Below, piece by piece: positions 38,427 through 46,688 of a DNA stretch of 64,000 nt. The notes under the pieces were generated by a model, which saw nothing but the letters and a program-made list of their open reading frames with translations, ran no database searches and was not told the DNA's origin. A program made the translations under genes and the position numbers. The stretch's first letter is position 1. Every line of letters begins with the position of its first letter. Location: contig CAIOIC010000100.1 of NCBI GenBank assembly GCA_903858275.1, positions 62,001-126,000 on the forward strand. The letters run 5' to 3'. The DNA comes from an uncultured Verrucomicrobia subdivision 3 bacterium (GTDB lineage Bacteria; Verrucomicrobiota; Verrucomicrobiia; Limisphaerales; UBA11358).

Positions 38427-38819
38427 TTACTTTTTACCGCCCCAGAAAGTTTTGTTTTCCGCCGCGAGCTGTTTGACCTTGAGCTGGCCGAGAATGGCGT
38501 GCCAACTGATGTAGATTTTGTGCCACTGGGTTTCCAGGCCGCGCAGGGCGCCTTCGCCGGCTTCGCTCAAGAGCCGCAGCGACGGGGCATTGCCGATGAG
38601 ATTGTGGACTTCCTCGCGCGTGGGCGAGCCAACCTCAATGACGGCGTAAATCAATTCCAGTTCCTGCACGATGACGCTTTTGATTTCGAGGAAATGATTT
38701 TCATCCGCCGCGGTGAATTTCCTGGCGCGGGCGATGGAGATGAAATGGTTGAACTGCTTCCAGCACTCGATGTGGGTCTCGATCTGCGTGACGAGCTGGT
38801 TGATGTCTTTGGGCGTCAT
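38427..38819 (-). CDS. small helical protein in roadblock/PATAN operon, function unknown
   Basis: The protein is 130 residues from the ATG giving MTPKDINQLVTQ; a longer in-frame reading of this strand is a shadow of the preceding gene. The chain is mostly amphipathic helices (ECWKQFNHFISIARARKF, LELIYAVIEVGS, LGQLKVKQLAAENK) without membrane segments, and I recognise no family. Its ATG overlaps the stop of the 108-residue gene (ATGA), so it is translationally coupled and presumably part of the same regulatory unit as the response regulator. Confidence 0.75.
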   Translation of the reverse strand: MTPKDINQLVTQIETHIECWKQFNHFISIARARKFTAADENHFLEIKSVIVQELELIYAVIEVGSPTREEVHNLIGNAPSLRLLSEAGEGALRGLETQWHKIYISWHAILGQLKVKQLAAENKTFWGGKK

Positions 38820-39142
38820 AGGCGTGGAATGGTCGGCGTCGGGAGCAACGCGGTTTGCGGAAACAGGAAAATGATTGCCCCGCCGCGCAGTTCGCGGGCG
38901 GTGATGCGCAGACTCCCAAAATGCAGGCTGACTTCCGCGAGCGGCATCTCCGCCCCGCGGGCTTCGCGGAACAGTTCCAACACGTCGCGGCCAATGGTTT
39001 GCAGCAAACTGTTCGGATAAGCCGAGGACACCGTGGAAGTGACGATGTGGCCATGGCGATCCACCGTGACGGTGCCGGTGGGCAACTGCTGCACATCGGC
39101 GCGGCGGCGGAACAGGCTGAATATGTTTTTCAAGAATCCCAT
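38816..39142 (-). CDS. small protein with possible roadblock-like fold, function unknown
   Basis: The protein is 108 residues. After a basic N-terminus (MGFLKNIFSLFRRRADVQ) the pattern TGTVTVDRHGHIVTSTV, a helix (IGRDVLELFREA), then LHFGSLRITARELRGG and AIIFLFPQ alternates beta strands and helices in a way reminiscent of roadblock/LC7 or a small sensor fold. This is a visual impression only. The gene overlaps the end of the response regulator gene by 13 nt and the next gene by 4 nt, indicating a three-gene operon. Confidence 0.65.
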   Translation of the reverse strand: MGFLKNIFSLFRRRADVQQLPTGTVTVDRHGHIVTSTVSSAYPNSLLQTIGRDVLELFREARGAEMPLAEVSLHFGSLRITARELRGGAIIFLFPQTALLPTPTIPRL

Positions 39143-40197
39143 GAGGCAACGAGTTTGCGGCTTTTTTCCGGCAGATTGCCGCTGGCTTCCGCTGGCCAGC
39201 CGACAAGAAATGACTTGTCGCCATGTGAAATCACCAGCACCTGATGTTCCAAATCCTGGCCGGCTACGTAGGAGAGCGGCCCGGCTCCCAGACGTTCGCC
39301 GAGGCGGCGGGCGATTTCCTCGGCGCGGCGCGTCCAGCGCGCGATGGCATCCACACTTTGCGTACCGATGGATTCGGGTTCACCCTGCCCCGCAGGCGGC
39401 ACGGCGAGAACATAGTCCGCACCTTCACGCGTTAGCTGTGAAAGCCGCCGTATGTGCTTGCGATGGCTGGCGCTTTCAATGGAATCCGGCTCCACCGGAT
39501 TGGTCGCCTCATCGAGCGACTGGGCGGATTCGAGCAGCAGGGCGTTGACGGGTTTTTGAATGGTGCGCTCGCGGTCCGGTTCGGCGGGCAGATTTTCAAA
39601 CGTGCCGGATTTCCATGCGACAATGCGCTGAAAAGCCGCCTCGCCCCGCGCGCCTTCCGCTTCGGCATCTATCAATTCGCCATCTTGAATCCACAATTTC
39701 GCGATTAGCGGGCCGCGGGTGATGCGCAGCACGGTGCTGCTGCGGGAAAGGCATTCCATCTGGATAATATCCATCAGGCTTTTGCTCTGGATGCCGCGGA
39801 AGCCGGGTTCGCTTTGGCGGCCGAGCAGCGACTCGAGACATTCCGAAAATAATTTGGAATTGCGCTGCATCTCCGTTTTGAGCCAGAACAAATCCACGCC
39901 GAGTGCGTAGGATCGGGAACGGTATTCTTCATCCTCCAGCCCGCTCAAAACGACCGTGCGGAGTTCAGGAAAACGGCGGCGAACGATGGCCAGCATCTGC
40001 AAACCATCAATGCGCGGCATCTTCAAATCGCAGATCAACAGGCGAACCGGCTCGGTTTCAATGAGCGCCAGCGCCCGTTTGGCGTTGTTGGCAGTGAGGA
40101 TTTCCGGAGCGCTCGGCAGGTCACTCAACAGCTCGCGGCAAAGCGTCAGCCAGTCGGCATCGTCGTCGAGAATTAGAATTTTTTGCCGTTTATCCAT
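39130..40197 (-). CDS. response regulator with PATAN (DUF4388) and roadblock-like domains
   Basis: The protein is 355 residues. The receiver domain (1-125) has the acidic pocket DDD (11-13), phospho-acceptor D57 in LLICDLKMPRIDG and VVLSGLEDEE. Residues about 140-235 are a PATAN/DUF4388 domain (SLMDIIQMECLSRSSTVLRI, AKLWIQDGELIDAE, FQRIVAWKSGTFE). The C-terminal 240-355 part (AIARWTRRAEEIARRLGER, VLVISHGDKSFLVGWP) resembles a roadblock/LC7 domain. Such proteins connect phosphorelay signals to MglA-type GTPases or motility. The divergent MglA/roadblock genes 250 nt away strengthen that reading. Confidence 0.85.
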   Translation of the reverse strand: MDKRQKILILDDDADWLTLCRELLSDLPSAPEILTANNAKRALALIETEPVRLLICDLKMPRIDGLQMLAIVRRRFPELRTVVLSGLEDEEYRSRSYALGVDLFWLKTEMQRNSKLFSECLESLLGRQSEPGFRGIQSKSLMDIIQMECLSRSSTVLRITRGPLIAKLWIQDGELIDAEAEGARGEAAFQRIVAWKSGTFENLPAEPDRERTIQKPVNALLLESAQSLDEATNPVEPDSIESASHRKHIRRLSQLTREGADYVLAVPPAGQGEPESIGTQSVDAIARWTRRAEEIARRLGERLGAGPLSYVAGQDLEHQVLVISHGDKSFLVGWPAEASGNLPEKSRKLVASWDS

Positions 40198-40446
40198 TGG
40201 CGTTGGCAGTTAATCGCTAACCGTAAAGACCCGTGAATTCAAGCGGAAACATTTCATGTCCGACATTAAAGCAATCCGCGTTCCCACCAAATCGAAGGCT
40301 TGTTTTAATGCAAATGAGACAAAGCCGCCTCCCGCCGTCCCACGGTGGGACAAATCCGGCATTTTTAAGGCCAGCAGGAACATGGCGCGATTTGTGCTAA
40401 AATTCCTTTGCGTCGCCAACAGAGCGCGCCAAAATCAACTAACAAC
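40198..40446. promoter_or_regulatory. divergent control region of the response-regulator and MglA-module operons
   Basis: This 249-nt spacer serves both halves of the module. It holds a perfect inverted repeat (40337-40351, GTCCCAC-G-GTGGGAC) and a TAAAAT-type candidate -10 box near 40399. No coding potential is convincing. Confidence 0.45.
40337..40351. repeat. perfect 7-1-7 palindrome, candidate operator
   Basis: GTCCCACGGTGGGAC is a perfect dyad centred on G40344 in the spacer between the two divergent regulatory operons, about 96 nt before the roadblock-protein ATG. Confidence 0.6.
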
Positions 40447-42066
40447 ATGGCCAACTCGGTAAAAACCAAATTTGCCAGCCTGTTACGCGGGCTGTTGCAT
40501 CAGCTTGACGACCGTGAGGGGGTGTCATCGCAGCGACCGGTCGCCGCTCCCGTGTCCGCCACCCCATCTGCTCGCGCGCCAGCCCAGGTTCCCATCGTGA
40601 CGCCCGCTCGGGTGGCCAATTCCAACGAAGTCGAACTGCCGCTTGCGCCCATCATCGCCGGCCTGCCGATAGATCTGCGGGCAAAGCTAATGGTCGTACC
40701 CGCAGCGGAAATGACGATTTGCCTGCCGATTGAAATCATGATGAGCCAGCTTTCGTTCGGGGCCGTGAAAATTTCCTTCGGTGAACTGCGCCAACTGGCA
40801 CCCAACATTTTCGCTAATTCCGGCGGCGAACATGACAACCGCCCCGTCAGCCTGCCACTGAATGAAATCCTTCCGCGCCTAAATCCCGCGCTGCTCGCGC
40901 GCCGGCCTTCCCCAAAAACCGAAGTGGCCGAGGAAATTGCCGGACCGTTTGGCCAGCAGGGCCGTGGTGTGACGTTCACCACCCAGCCACTCAAGCCCGC
41001 CGTTCCGCCACCACCAGCGGGCCCACGCGTGGACCGGCCGGCTGTGTCCGTCGAAAAGCCGGAAGCAAAAGTGCCGATCGCCTTCAAAGCACAAGCGAGT
41101 TTACAGCGCCCCGTCGCGTCGCTACCGCCCGCACAGCCAGTGCGTCCGGTGACGCCCAAGCCGGTGATTTTTCCGGCACCCGTTCCCGCGTCTGCTTCCG
41201 CAGCGCCAACACCAGAACCGGCGCAGCCCACGATTTTTGCCGGACTCTGGGATCTGGCGGAACACTGGCCGGAGGAATTGAAGGATGAAATTTCCCGTTC
41301 CGCGCTCGCCAATGTCAGCGTGCCGCTGGCCGGTTCGCTTGTGGAAGCGGGTTTGAAACGCGGCCGCGTGACAATGTCGTGGAAACAACTGCGCCTTTTG
41401 GCCAAGCCGAGTTCCGCCGCGTCAGCCAATGATGGCTTGGAACTGGATTTGCCCATGAAGGTGATTGCGCCGATGTTTTTTGCCGCACAAAAAAACCGGA
41501 TGTCAGCTCGAAAGACCGTGAAAGTCTCAGCGGATATTCCCACTTTGTTCTTCGGGTTTCCGCAAGCCGCGCCGGAGCCACCACCGAGCGCGCCCCCGCC
41601 AGTGGAAAGAAAACCGGCGGAGACGAATTTTTATGTTTGGGGCGACGAGGGCGAGACGCCACGAGCCGAGCCGAAGACAGCTTCGCAACCGGCCACGCCG
41701 CAGACGGATTTCACCCGTCGCCAGGCTCCACCGGCGGATGTGGTGCAGCGGGCGGTGGCTTTGCCGGGCGTTGCGGGCGTGCTCATCACGTTGATGGACG
41801 GTTTGCGCGTGGCGAGCCAGGTGCCGGCGGAATTTAACGCGGACACGCTCGCGGCGTTCATCCCGCAGATTTTTGAGCGGCTGAATCAGGCGACTCGCGA
41901 GCTGCGGATGGGCGCGCTGAACAATGTAAATTTCACGGTGGGCAACGTGCCGTGGAAAATCTTCCGTGTTAATGCGGTTTATTTTGCGGCATTCGGCCGC
42001 GCAGGTGAAGGTTTGCCCACCGCGCAACTGGCGGCACTAGTGGCGGAATTGGACCGGAAAAAATAA
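40447..42066 (+). CDS. Pro-rich protein with duplicated unknown domain and C-terminal roadblock/LC7 domain
   Basis: The protein is 539 residues from the ATG giving MANSVKTKFASLL. Two copies of an approximately 80-residue domain occur at residues 72-150 (ICLPIEIMMSQLSFGAVKIS, FGELRQLAPN, VSLPLNEILPRL) and 266-346 (NVSVPLAGSLVEAGLKRGRV, SWKQLRLLAK, LELDLPMKVIAP). Pro/Ala-rich linkers separate them. Residues 431-538 form a roadblock/LC7 domain (AVALPGVAGVLITLMDGLRV, IFRVNAVYFAAFGRAGEGLP) of the MglB type, which binds Ras-like GTPases. The MglA gene follows after 10 nt. The duplicated domain I cannot name; it may be a docking module. Confidence 0.8.
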   Translation: MANSVKTKFASLLRGLLHQLDDREGVSSQRPVAAPVSATPSARAPAQVPIVTPARVANSNEVELPLAPIIAGLPIDLRAKLMVVPAAEMTICLPIEIMMSQLSFGAVKISFGELRQLAPNIFANSGGEHDNRPVSLPLNEILPRLNPALLARRPSPKTEVAEEIAGPFGQQGRGVTFTTQPLKPAVPPPPAGPRVDRPAVSVEKPEAKVPIAFKAQASLQRPVASLPPAQPVRPVTPKPVIFPAPVPASASAAPTPEPAQPTIFAGLWDLAEHWPEELKDEISRSALANVSVPLAGSLVEAGLKRGRVTMSWKQLRLLAKPSSAASANDGLELDLPMKVIAPMFFAAQKNRMSARKTVKVSADIPTLFFGFPQAAPEPPPSAPPPVERKPAETNFYVWGDEGETPRAEPKTASQPATPQTDFTRRQAPPADVVQRAVALPGVAGVLITLMDGLRVASQVPAEFNADTLAAFIPQIFERLNQATRELRMGALNNVNFTVGNVPWKIFRVNAVYFAAFGRAGEGLPTAQLAALVAELDRKK

Positions 42067-42076
42067 CCAATAAATT

Positions 42077-42691
42077 ATGGCCATCATCAATCAAGCGACG
42101 AAAGAGTTGCAGGTCAAAATCGTGTACTACGGCCCGGCGATGGGCGGCAAGACGACGAACCTCGTGCAGATTCACGACCACGTCCAGACGGCGGCGGGCA
42201 ACAAGGGCAAGCTCGTCTCACTGGCGACGAGTTCGGACCGCACGCTATTTTTCGATTTCCTGCCCATCGAGGCGATGACCATCAAGGGCTTCAAAACGAA
42301 ATTCCAGCTCTACACGGTGCCGGGTCAGGTGATTTACAACACGACGCGGCAACTGGTTTTGCGCGGCGTGGACGGCATTGTGTTCGTCGCCGATTCGCAA
42401 TACGAGAAGATGCCGGAAAACGTGGAGAGCTTTCAGAACCTCGTGGACAATTTGAATACCCTGAAGATGAATCTGGCGGACATTCCGTATGTGCTCCAAT
42501 ACAACAAACGCGATTTGCCGAACGCCGCACCCGTGGAATATCTGGATTACCTCCTCAACAACCGCGAGGTGCAGGTGCCTTCGTTCCAATCCACGGCACA
42601 CAAGTGCGAGGGCGTGTTCGAGACCTTGAATATGATCACCCGGCTGCTGCTTCAGAAATACATCAATCAAACCGTCCCGCCCACCGCATGA
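42077..42691 (+). CDS. mglA: MglA-family Ras-like small GTPase
   Basis: The protein is 204 residues. The P-loop is VYYGPAMGGKTTNLVQIHDH (GxxxxGKT), switch II lies in LYTVPGQVIYNTTRQLVLRG, and the base-specificity motif is QYNKRDLPN. The VPGQ in place of DxxGQ is typical of MglA. In Myxococcus and Thermus MglA-GTP sets polarity and controls type IV pilus and gliding machinery, with roadblock protein MglB as GTPase-activating partner. Roadblock genes flank it on both sides (gaps of 10 and 1 nt) and a PilT-like ATPase follows, so a polarity role is likely here too. Confidence 0.92.
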   Translation: MAIINQATKELQVKIVYYGPAMGGKTTNLVQIHDHVQTAAGNKGKLVSLATSSDRTLFFDFLPIEAMTIKGFKTKFQLYTVPGQVIYNTTRQLVLRGVDGIVFVADSQYEKMPENVESFQNLVDNLNTLKMNLADIPYVLQYNKRDLPNAAPVEYLDYLLNNREVQVPSFQSTAHKCEGVFETLNMITRLLLQKYINQTVPPTA

Positions 42692-42692
42692 C

Positions 42693-43175
42693 ATGGCTAC
42701 CTTGCCGCAACTCATCGAGGAAGACGTTCAACGGCTCGCCGCAGTGCTGGCCGCGTTTGTGGCTCAATCCGACGCCATCGCCGCACTGGTGATTGACAAG
42801 GGCGGCTTTCTGTTGGCCCATCACGGCGATGCGGAAAATCTTGATTTCACCACCATTGGCGCGCTGGCATCCGGGGCGTTCATGGCCAACCAGACCATCG
42901 CTGGACTAGTGAACGAAAAGAATTTCAATTCCATTTACCAGCAGGGCGAAAAGTTCAGCCTATTCGTCATCAACGTGGATGAACATTGCCTGCTCGTGGT
43001 CATCTTTAAATCTCAATCCGGCGTGGGCGTGGTGAAATATTACGCCAACAGTGCCGTCAAACAGATTGCCCAGCAATTAGCCGTCGCCCGCGACCGCAAC
43101 CCGTCCGCAGGTCTAGACCTATCGGCCATGAATGTCGCTGACCCGCAGGAATTGTTCCGCAAAAAAAGCGCTTGA
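42693..43175 (+). CDS. roadblock/LC7 domain protein (MglB-like)
   Basis: The 160-residue protein starts one base after the mglA stop. The fold pattern is ATLPQLIEEDVQRLAAVLAA, then IAALVIDKGGFLLAHHGDAE, a helix LASGAFMANQTIAGLVNE and paired strands FSLFVINVDEHCLLVVIF, all typical of roadblock/LC7 proteins that dimerise and regulate MglA nucleotide hydrolysis. A long C-terminal helix (VKYYANSAVKQIAQQLAVAR) extends beyond the core. It is a candidate GAP of the neighbouring GTPase. Confidence 0.88.
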   Translation: MATLPQLIEEDVQRLAAVLAAFVAQSDAIAALVIDKGGFLLAHHGDAENLDFTTIGALASGAFMANQTIAGLVNEKNFNSIYQQGEKFSLFVINVDEHCLLVVIFKSQSGVGVVKYYANSAVKQIAQQLAVARDRNPSAGLDLSAMNVADPQELFRKKSA

Positions 43176-43208
43176 TAATCCATGATTTAGCGGTAGAAGG
43201 AATAGACC

Positions 43209-44405
43209 ATGGACAACTTTCACACCGATGAACTGAACCGTCTGCTGGCGGTCATGGTTCAAAGTCATGAGGATATTTCGGATTTACTGTTCGTTCCCGG
43301 CAAGCCCCCCCAGGTAGAAGTTCACGGCGAACTGGAAACGCCAAAAGTTGAGTGGCCACCCCCACCTCACGACGCTGCGCAGATTGAAGCCATTGCCCAA
43401 ATCATCATGGACGGCAGCCCAAAGCTGCTGCAGGACTTGGAGAAGCTTGGCTCCTGCGATTGCAGCTACACCCTGCCGGATAAATGCCGGTTCCGCGTCA
43501 ACATCTACCGCCAAAGAAAAAAATACGCGCTGGTTTTGCGGCTGCTCAAGCCCTTGGTTCCCTCGATTGATGCACTCGGCCTCGATCCAGTTTTCCGCGA
43601 GGTCGTAAAGGAAAAAAACGGTATCACCTTTGTCACCGGCGCTTCAGGTAATGGTAAATCAACCACCTTGGCCGCCCTTCTGAACGAAATCAACCGCGAC
43701 AATAAAATTCACATCGTCACACTAGAGGATCCGATTGAGTTCTTGTATCCAGACCTCAAAGCCACATTCAGCCAGCGTGAATTGGGCAATGACTTCTACA
43801 CTTTTTCCGAAGGCCTGCGCTCCGCGATGCGGCAGGCGCCCAAGGTCATCATGGTGGGAGAAATCCGCGACCGCGAAACCTTGGAGATAGCCCTGACTGC
43901 TAGTGAAACCGGTCACATGATTTACAGCACTCTGCACACCATCAGCGCGAGCCAGTCCATCAACCGCATCCTGGGGATGTTCAGCAAAGAGGAGGAAAGC
44001 CAGACTCGCGAACGCTTGGCGGGCTCCCTGCGCTACACCATCGGCCAGCGTCTGATTCCCAAAAAAACCGGCGGAAGAATCCTGGTCACGGAAGTCATGG
44101 GGCACAGCCTCCGGACGCGGGAAGCCATCGCGCTGGGTGAAAACGAAAGCCGGCGGCTTTCCGAAATAATCGAGGTCGGCAGGCATGCTGGCTGGCACAG
44201 CTTTGAACAATCTCTGCAAAAAGTTTATGAGGCAGATATAATCACGGAAGAAACGGCGATGCTCTATTCCACCAACAAGCCGGCCATGCGCCAGATGATT
44301 GATCATTCGCACAGCTCCGGACGCGTCAGCAAGAAAAATTCGGCGTCCCCCATGTTCTTTATACCGCCACGTCCTGCCACCCAACCCCCCAAGCCACCAC
44401 TGTAA
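43209..44405 (+). CDS. PilT/PilU-like type IV pilus retraction ATPase
   Basis: The 398-residue protein has secretion-ATPase motifs: Walker A VTGASGNGKSTTLAALL (GASGNGKS instead of the usual GPTGSGKS), Asp box HIVTLEDPIEFLY, Walker B VIMVGEIRDRETLEIALTAS and His box GHMIYSTLHTISAS. PilT-type C-terminal features are present (TNKPAMRQMIDHSHS). Compared with canonical PilT (about 345 residues) it has an extended N-terminus and a Ser/Pro-rich tail. The ATPase powers pilus retraction at the cytoplasmic base. Its position after mglA and the roadblock gene suggests direct control by that GTPase; PilU is an alternative. Confidence 0.88.
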   Translation: MDNFHTDELNRLLAVMVQSHEDISDLLFVPGKPPQVEVHGELETPKVEWPPPPHDAAQIEAIAQIIMDGSPKLLQDLEKLGSCDCSYTLPDKCRFRVNIYRQRKKYALVLRLLKPLVPSIDALGLDPVFREVVKEKNGITFVTGASGNGKSTTLAALLNEINRDNKIHIVTLEDPIEFLYPDLKATFSQRELGNDFYTFSEGLRSAMRQAPKVIMVGEIRDRETLEIALTASETGHMIYSTLHTISASQSINRILGMFSKEEESQTRERLAGSLRYTIGQRLIPKKTGGRILVTEVMGHSLRTREAIALGENESRRLSEIIEVGRHAGWHSFEQSLQKVYEADIITEETAMLYSTNKPAMRQMIDHSHSSGRVSKKNSASPMFFIPPRPATQPPKPPL

Positions 44406-44465
44406 TCAAGGATAAGAAAATTGCCGGACAGAATCTGGCAAGCTCAACTTGCCTCGAACAGTTTA

Positions 44466-45473
44466 TCACGCCGCCGCGCGCTGAAGCCGATCCGCAATAC
44501 CCGACCACTCCGGCAGATCCGGCGGCGACTCGACGACAATTAACTCCGCGCCTGCTGCATCGCAGCGGTGCAGTTCCGAGTAAAGCGCCCGCGCAAAAGC
44601 CTCCGCATCGTGTGGAATCACGCTTACGTTTCCGGCACCGAAGCCGGCGGGGATATTCGTATGGGCGATGACAAAGCAGTTTTGAGTTTTAAGTTTTAAG
44701 TTGATAATTTTTGCTACCAATTCCGCCTCATCGGGCCAGTCCAGCACGACCAGTTTGGCCTTCGGCGAGTAATGTTTTTTCAACAAGCCGGGACTTTTCA
44801 ACGAGCCGGATTCAATCGGCAACCAGCCATCGGCCATCGGCAATCCGACGGCGGCCAGCGATTCCCCGTGAATCATCCCCGGACGCAAAATTCTTGGTGG
44901 CGAAACTGACAAATCTAAAACGGTGGATTCTATTCCCACCTGCGACTGCCCGCCATCCACGATTAGGGGGATTTTCCCGTCGAGCTGCGAGCAGACATGT
45001 TCCGCATTCGTCGGCGAAATCTGGTTGGACAGGTTAGCGCTGGGCGCTGCCAGCGGGAAACCGCACTCTCGAATCACGGCTTGCATGAACGGATGGCTCG
45101 GCCAGCGCACTCCAACGGTTTCGCCGCCGCCGGTCACGTTGTCGGGGATTATTTCCGAGCGCGGCAACACCATTGTGAGCGGTCCTGGCCAGAATGACTT
45201 TGAACACTTCTCCGCCAATTCCGGCCAGCGCGCCACACAATCCCGCGCCATTTCTTTGTCAGCAATGTGGACGATAATGGGATTGTGCGCTGGCCGTCCT
45301 TTGATTTGAAAAATCCTGGCGACGGCTTTTTCATCCAGCGCGTTCGCAGCGAGGCCATAAACCGTTTCCGTCGGCAGGGCCACGACTTCGCCGGTGCGCA
45401 AACGTTCAGCGGCGAGGCGAACAGCTTTTTGGAAAAGCTCCGGCGTGTGCGTTGAAATGATTTCAGTGACCAC
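44466..45473 (-). CDS. tsaC: L-threonylcarbamoyladenylate synthase (Sua5-type)
   Basis: The 335-residue protein starts with GTG. The YrdC domain shows VALPTETVYGLAANALDEKA, IFQIKGRPAHNPIIVHI, FWPGPLTMVL, VGVRWPSHPFMQAV and AAPSANLSNQISPTNAEHV. A C-terminal Sua5 domain (about 215-330) makes it the long form. It makes threonylcarbamoyl-AMP from threonine, bicarbonate and ATP for the t6A37 tRNA modification. It is the last gene of the efflux operon, starting 3 nt after the permease stop. A heptanucleotide tract (44678-44705) lies inside the Sua5 part, encoding the segment INLKLKTQNCF. Confidence 0.92.
   Translation of the reverse strand: MVTEIISTHTPELFQKAVRLAAERLRTGEVVALPTETVYGLAANALDEKAVARIFQIKGRPAHNPIIVHIADKEMARDCVARWPELAEKCSKSFWPGPLTMVLPRSEIIPDNVTGGGETVGVRWPSHPFMQAVIRECGFPLAAPSANLSNQISPTNAEHVCSQLDGKIPLIVDGGQSQVGIESTVLDLSVSPPRILRPGMIHGESLAAVGLPMADGWLPIESGSLKSPGLLKKHYSPKAKLVVLDWPDEAELVAKIINLKLKTQNCFVIAHTNIPAGFGAGNVSVIPHDAEAFARALYSELHRCDAAGAELIVVESPPDLPEWSGIADRLQRAAA
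44678..44705 (-). repeat. heptanucleotide repeat inside tsaC
   Basis: Read on the plus strand the units are AGTTTTG, AGTTTTA, AGTTTTA and the degenerate AGTTGAT, contiguous with 7-nt phase. They are embedded in the Sua5-domain coding sequence. Confidence 0.7.
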
Positions 45474-45476
45474 GGC

Positions 45477-46688
45477 TTATTCGTAGCGCAACGCTTCAAT
45501 CGGGTCGAGCCGCGAAGCTTTCCACGCAGGATAAAACCCCGAGATGATGCCGATGCCCGCGCTGGAAAAACACGCAATACCGATCCAGATCACCGGCGTC
45601 ACCGTCGGCCAGCCAGTGCTGGCGGCAACGACCTTAGCCGCCACCATGCCGAGCGCAATGCCCACCAATCCACCCGCCACGCTCAACGTGACTGCTTCGA
45701 TCAAAAATTGAATCAGAATATCACGACCGCGCGCACCAACCGCCATGCGGATGCCGATTTCGCGCGTCCGCTCGGTGACACTGACAAGCATGATATTCAT
45801 GATGCCGATGCCGCCAACAAGCAACGACACACTGGCGATGGCAGCGAGCAGGACCGACATGACGCGCGAGGTCTGCGTGGCCATTTGCATCACTTCCAGT
45901 TGGGTGCGCACGGTGAAATCCTGTTCCGCGCTTTTATGCCGGTCGCGCAGCAGCGTTGTGATGTCGGTCTGCACCTGGACGATGGATTCCTTGTCCGCCG
46001 CCTGCACCATGATGGAATTAACGAAAGTCCGCTTGGACAGCCGGCGCATGTGACTGGTGTAGGGAATAATGACCACGTCATCCTGATCCTGACCGAAGAG
46101 ATTGAACCCTTTCGACTCAAGCACCCCGACAATCTTGAACGGAATATTTCGGACAACCAGCGTTTGACCAACGGGATCGTCAGTCGGAAACAACTGATCG
46201 ACGACGGTCTTGCCGATAATCGCGACTTTGGACAACGCCCGAACATCGCCATCGGTGAACATGGCGCCGTTGACGATGTCCCAGTCGCGGATCTGGGGAT
46301 AATCCGGCGATTCACCAAGCACCTGAGTATTCCAGTTCTGTCCATTCGCCAGAATCTGCGAGCGATCGCGAACTTCCGGGCTGACGGCGACAACGTTGTC
46401 CACCTCGTTTTTGATGGCGCGGGAATCTTCCACCGTCAAGGTTGGAGCGCTGCCCCAGCCGCCACGCATGCCGCCGCTGCTGAAATTGCCGGAGAAAACC
46501 GTGACAATATTCTGACCGAGACTGGCAACTTTGTCCTCCACCTGTTTCGTGGCACCGGTCGTGATACTGACGGCGGCGATGACCGAGCCGACGCCGATGA
46601 TGATGCCCAGCATCGTCAGCAGTGAACGCATCTTGTTCCGGCGCAGCGCGCGCGCGGCGATTTTGAATGGCGCCAGTAATCTCATCAT
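45477..46688 (-). CDS. MacB-type ABC transporter permease
   Basis: The 403-residue protein has the MacB/FtsX permease layout. An N-terminal membrane helix after RRNKMRSLLTMLGIIIGVGS is followed by a periplasmic MacB_PCD domain (about residues 45-235). Three C-terminal helices lie around 278-300, 328-355 and 365-385, with GIMNIMLVSVTERTREIGIR and the PAWKASRLDPIEALRYE end typical of the family. Together with the ATPase and the adaptor gene it should form a tripartite mechanotransmission export pump for peptides, lipids or antibiotics. Its ATG overlaps the ATPase stop (ATGA). Confidence 0.9.
   Translation of the reverse strand: MMRLLAPFKIAARALRRNKMRSLLTMLGIIIGVGSVIAAVSITTGATKQVEDKVASLGQNIVTVFSGNFSSGGMRGGWGSAPTLTVEDSRAIKNEVDNVVAVSPEVRDRSQILANGQNWNTQVLGESPDYPQIRDWDIVNGAMFTDGDVRALSKVAIIGKTVVDQLFPTDDPVGQTLVVRNIPFKIVGVLESKGFNLFGQDQDDVVIIPYTSHMRRLSKRTFVNSIMVQAADKESIVQVQTDITTLLRDRHKSAEQDFTVRTQLEVMQMATQTSRVMSVLLAAIASVSLLVGGIGIMNIMLVSVTERTREIGIRMAVGARGRDILIQFLIEAVTLSVAGGLVGIALGMVAAKVVAASTGWPTVTPVIWIGIACFSSAGIGIISGFYPAWKASRLDPIEALRYE

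Noticed and set aside
38820-39224. N-terminal extension of the 130-residue protein in the PATAN operon
   Set aside because: The extension overlaps the 108-residue gene in another frame and is Arg/His/Pro-rich; the ATGA overlap gives a natural start at 38819.
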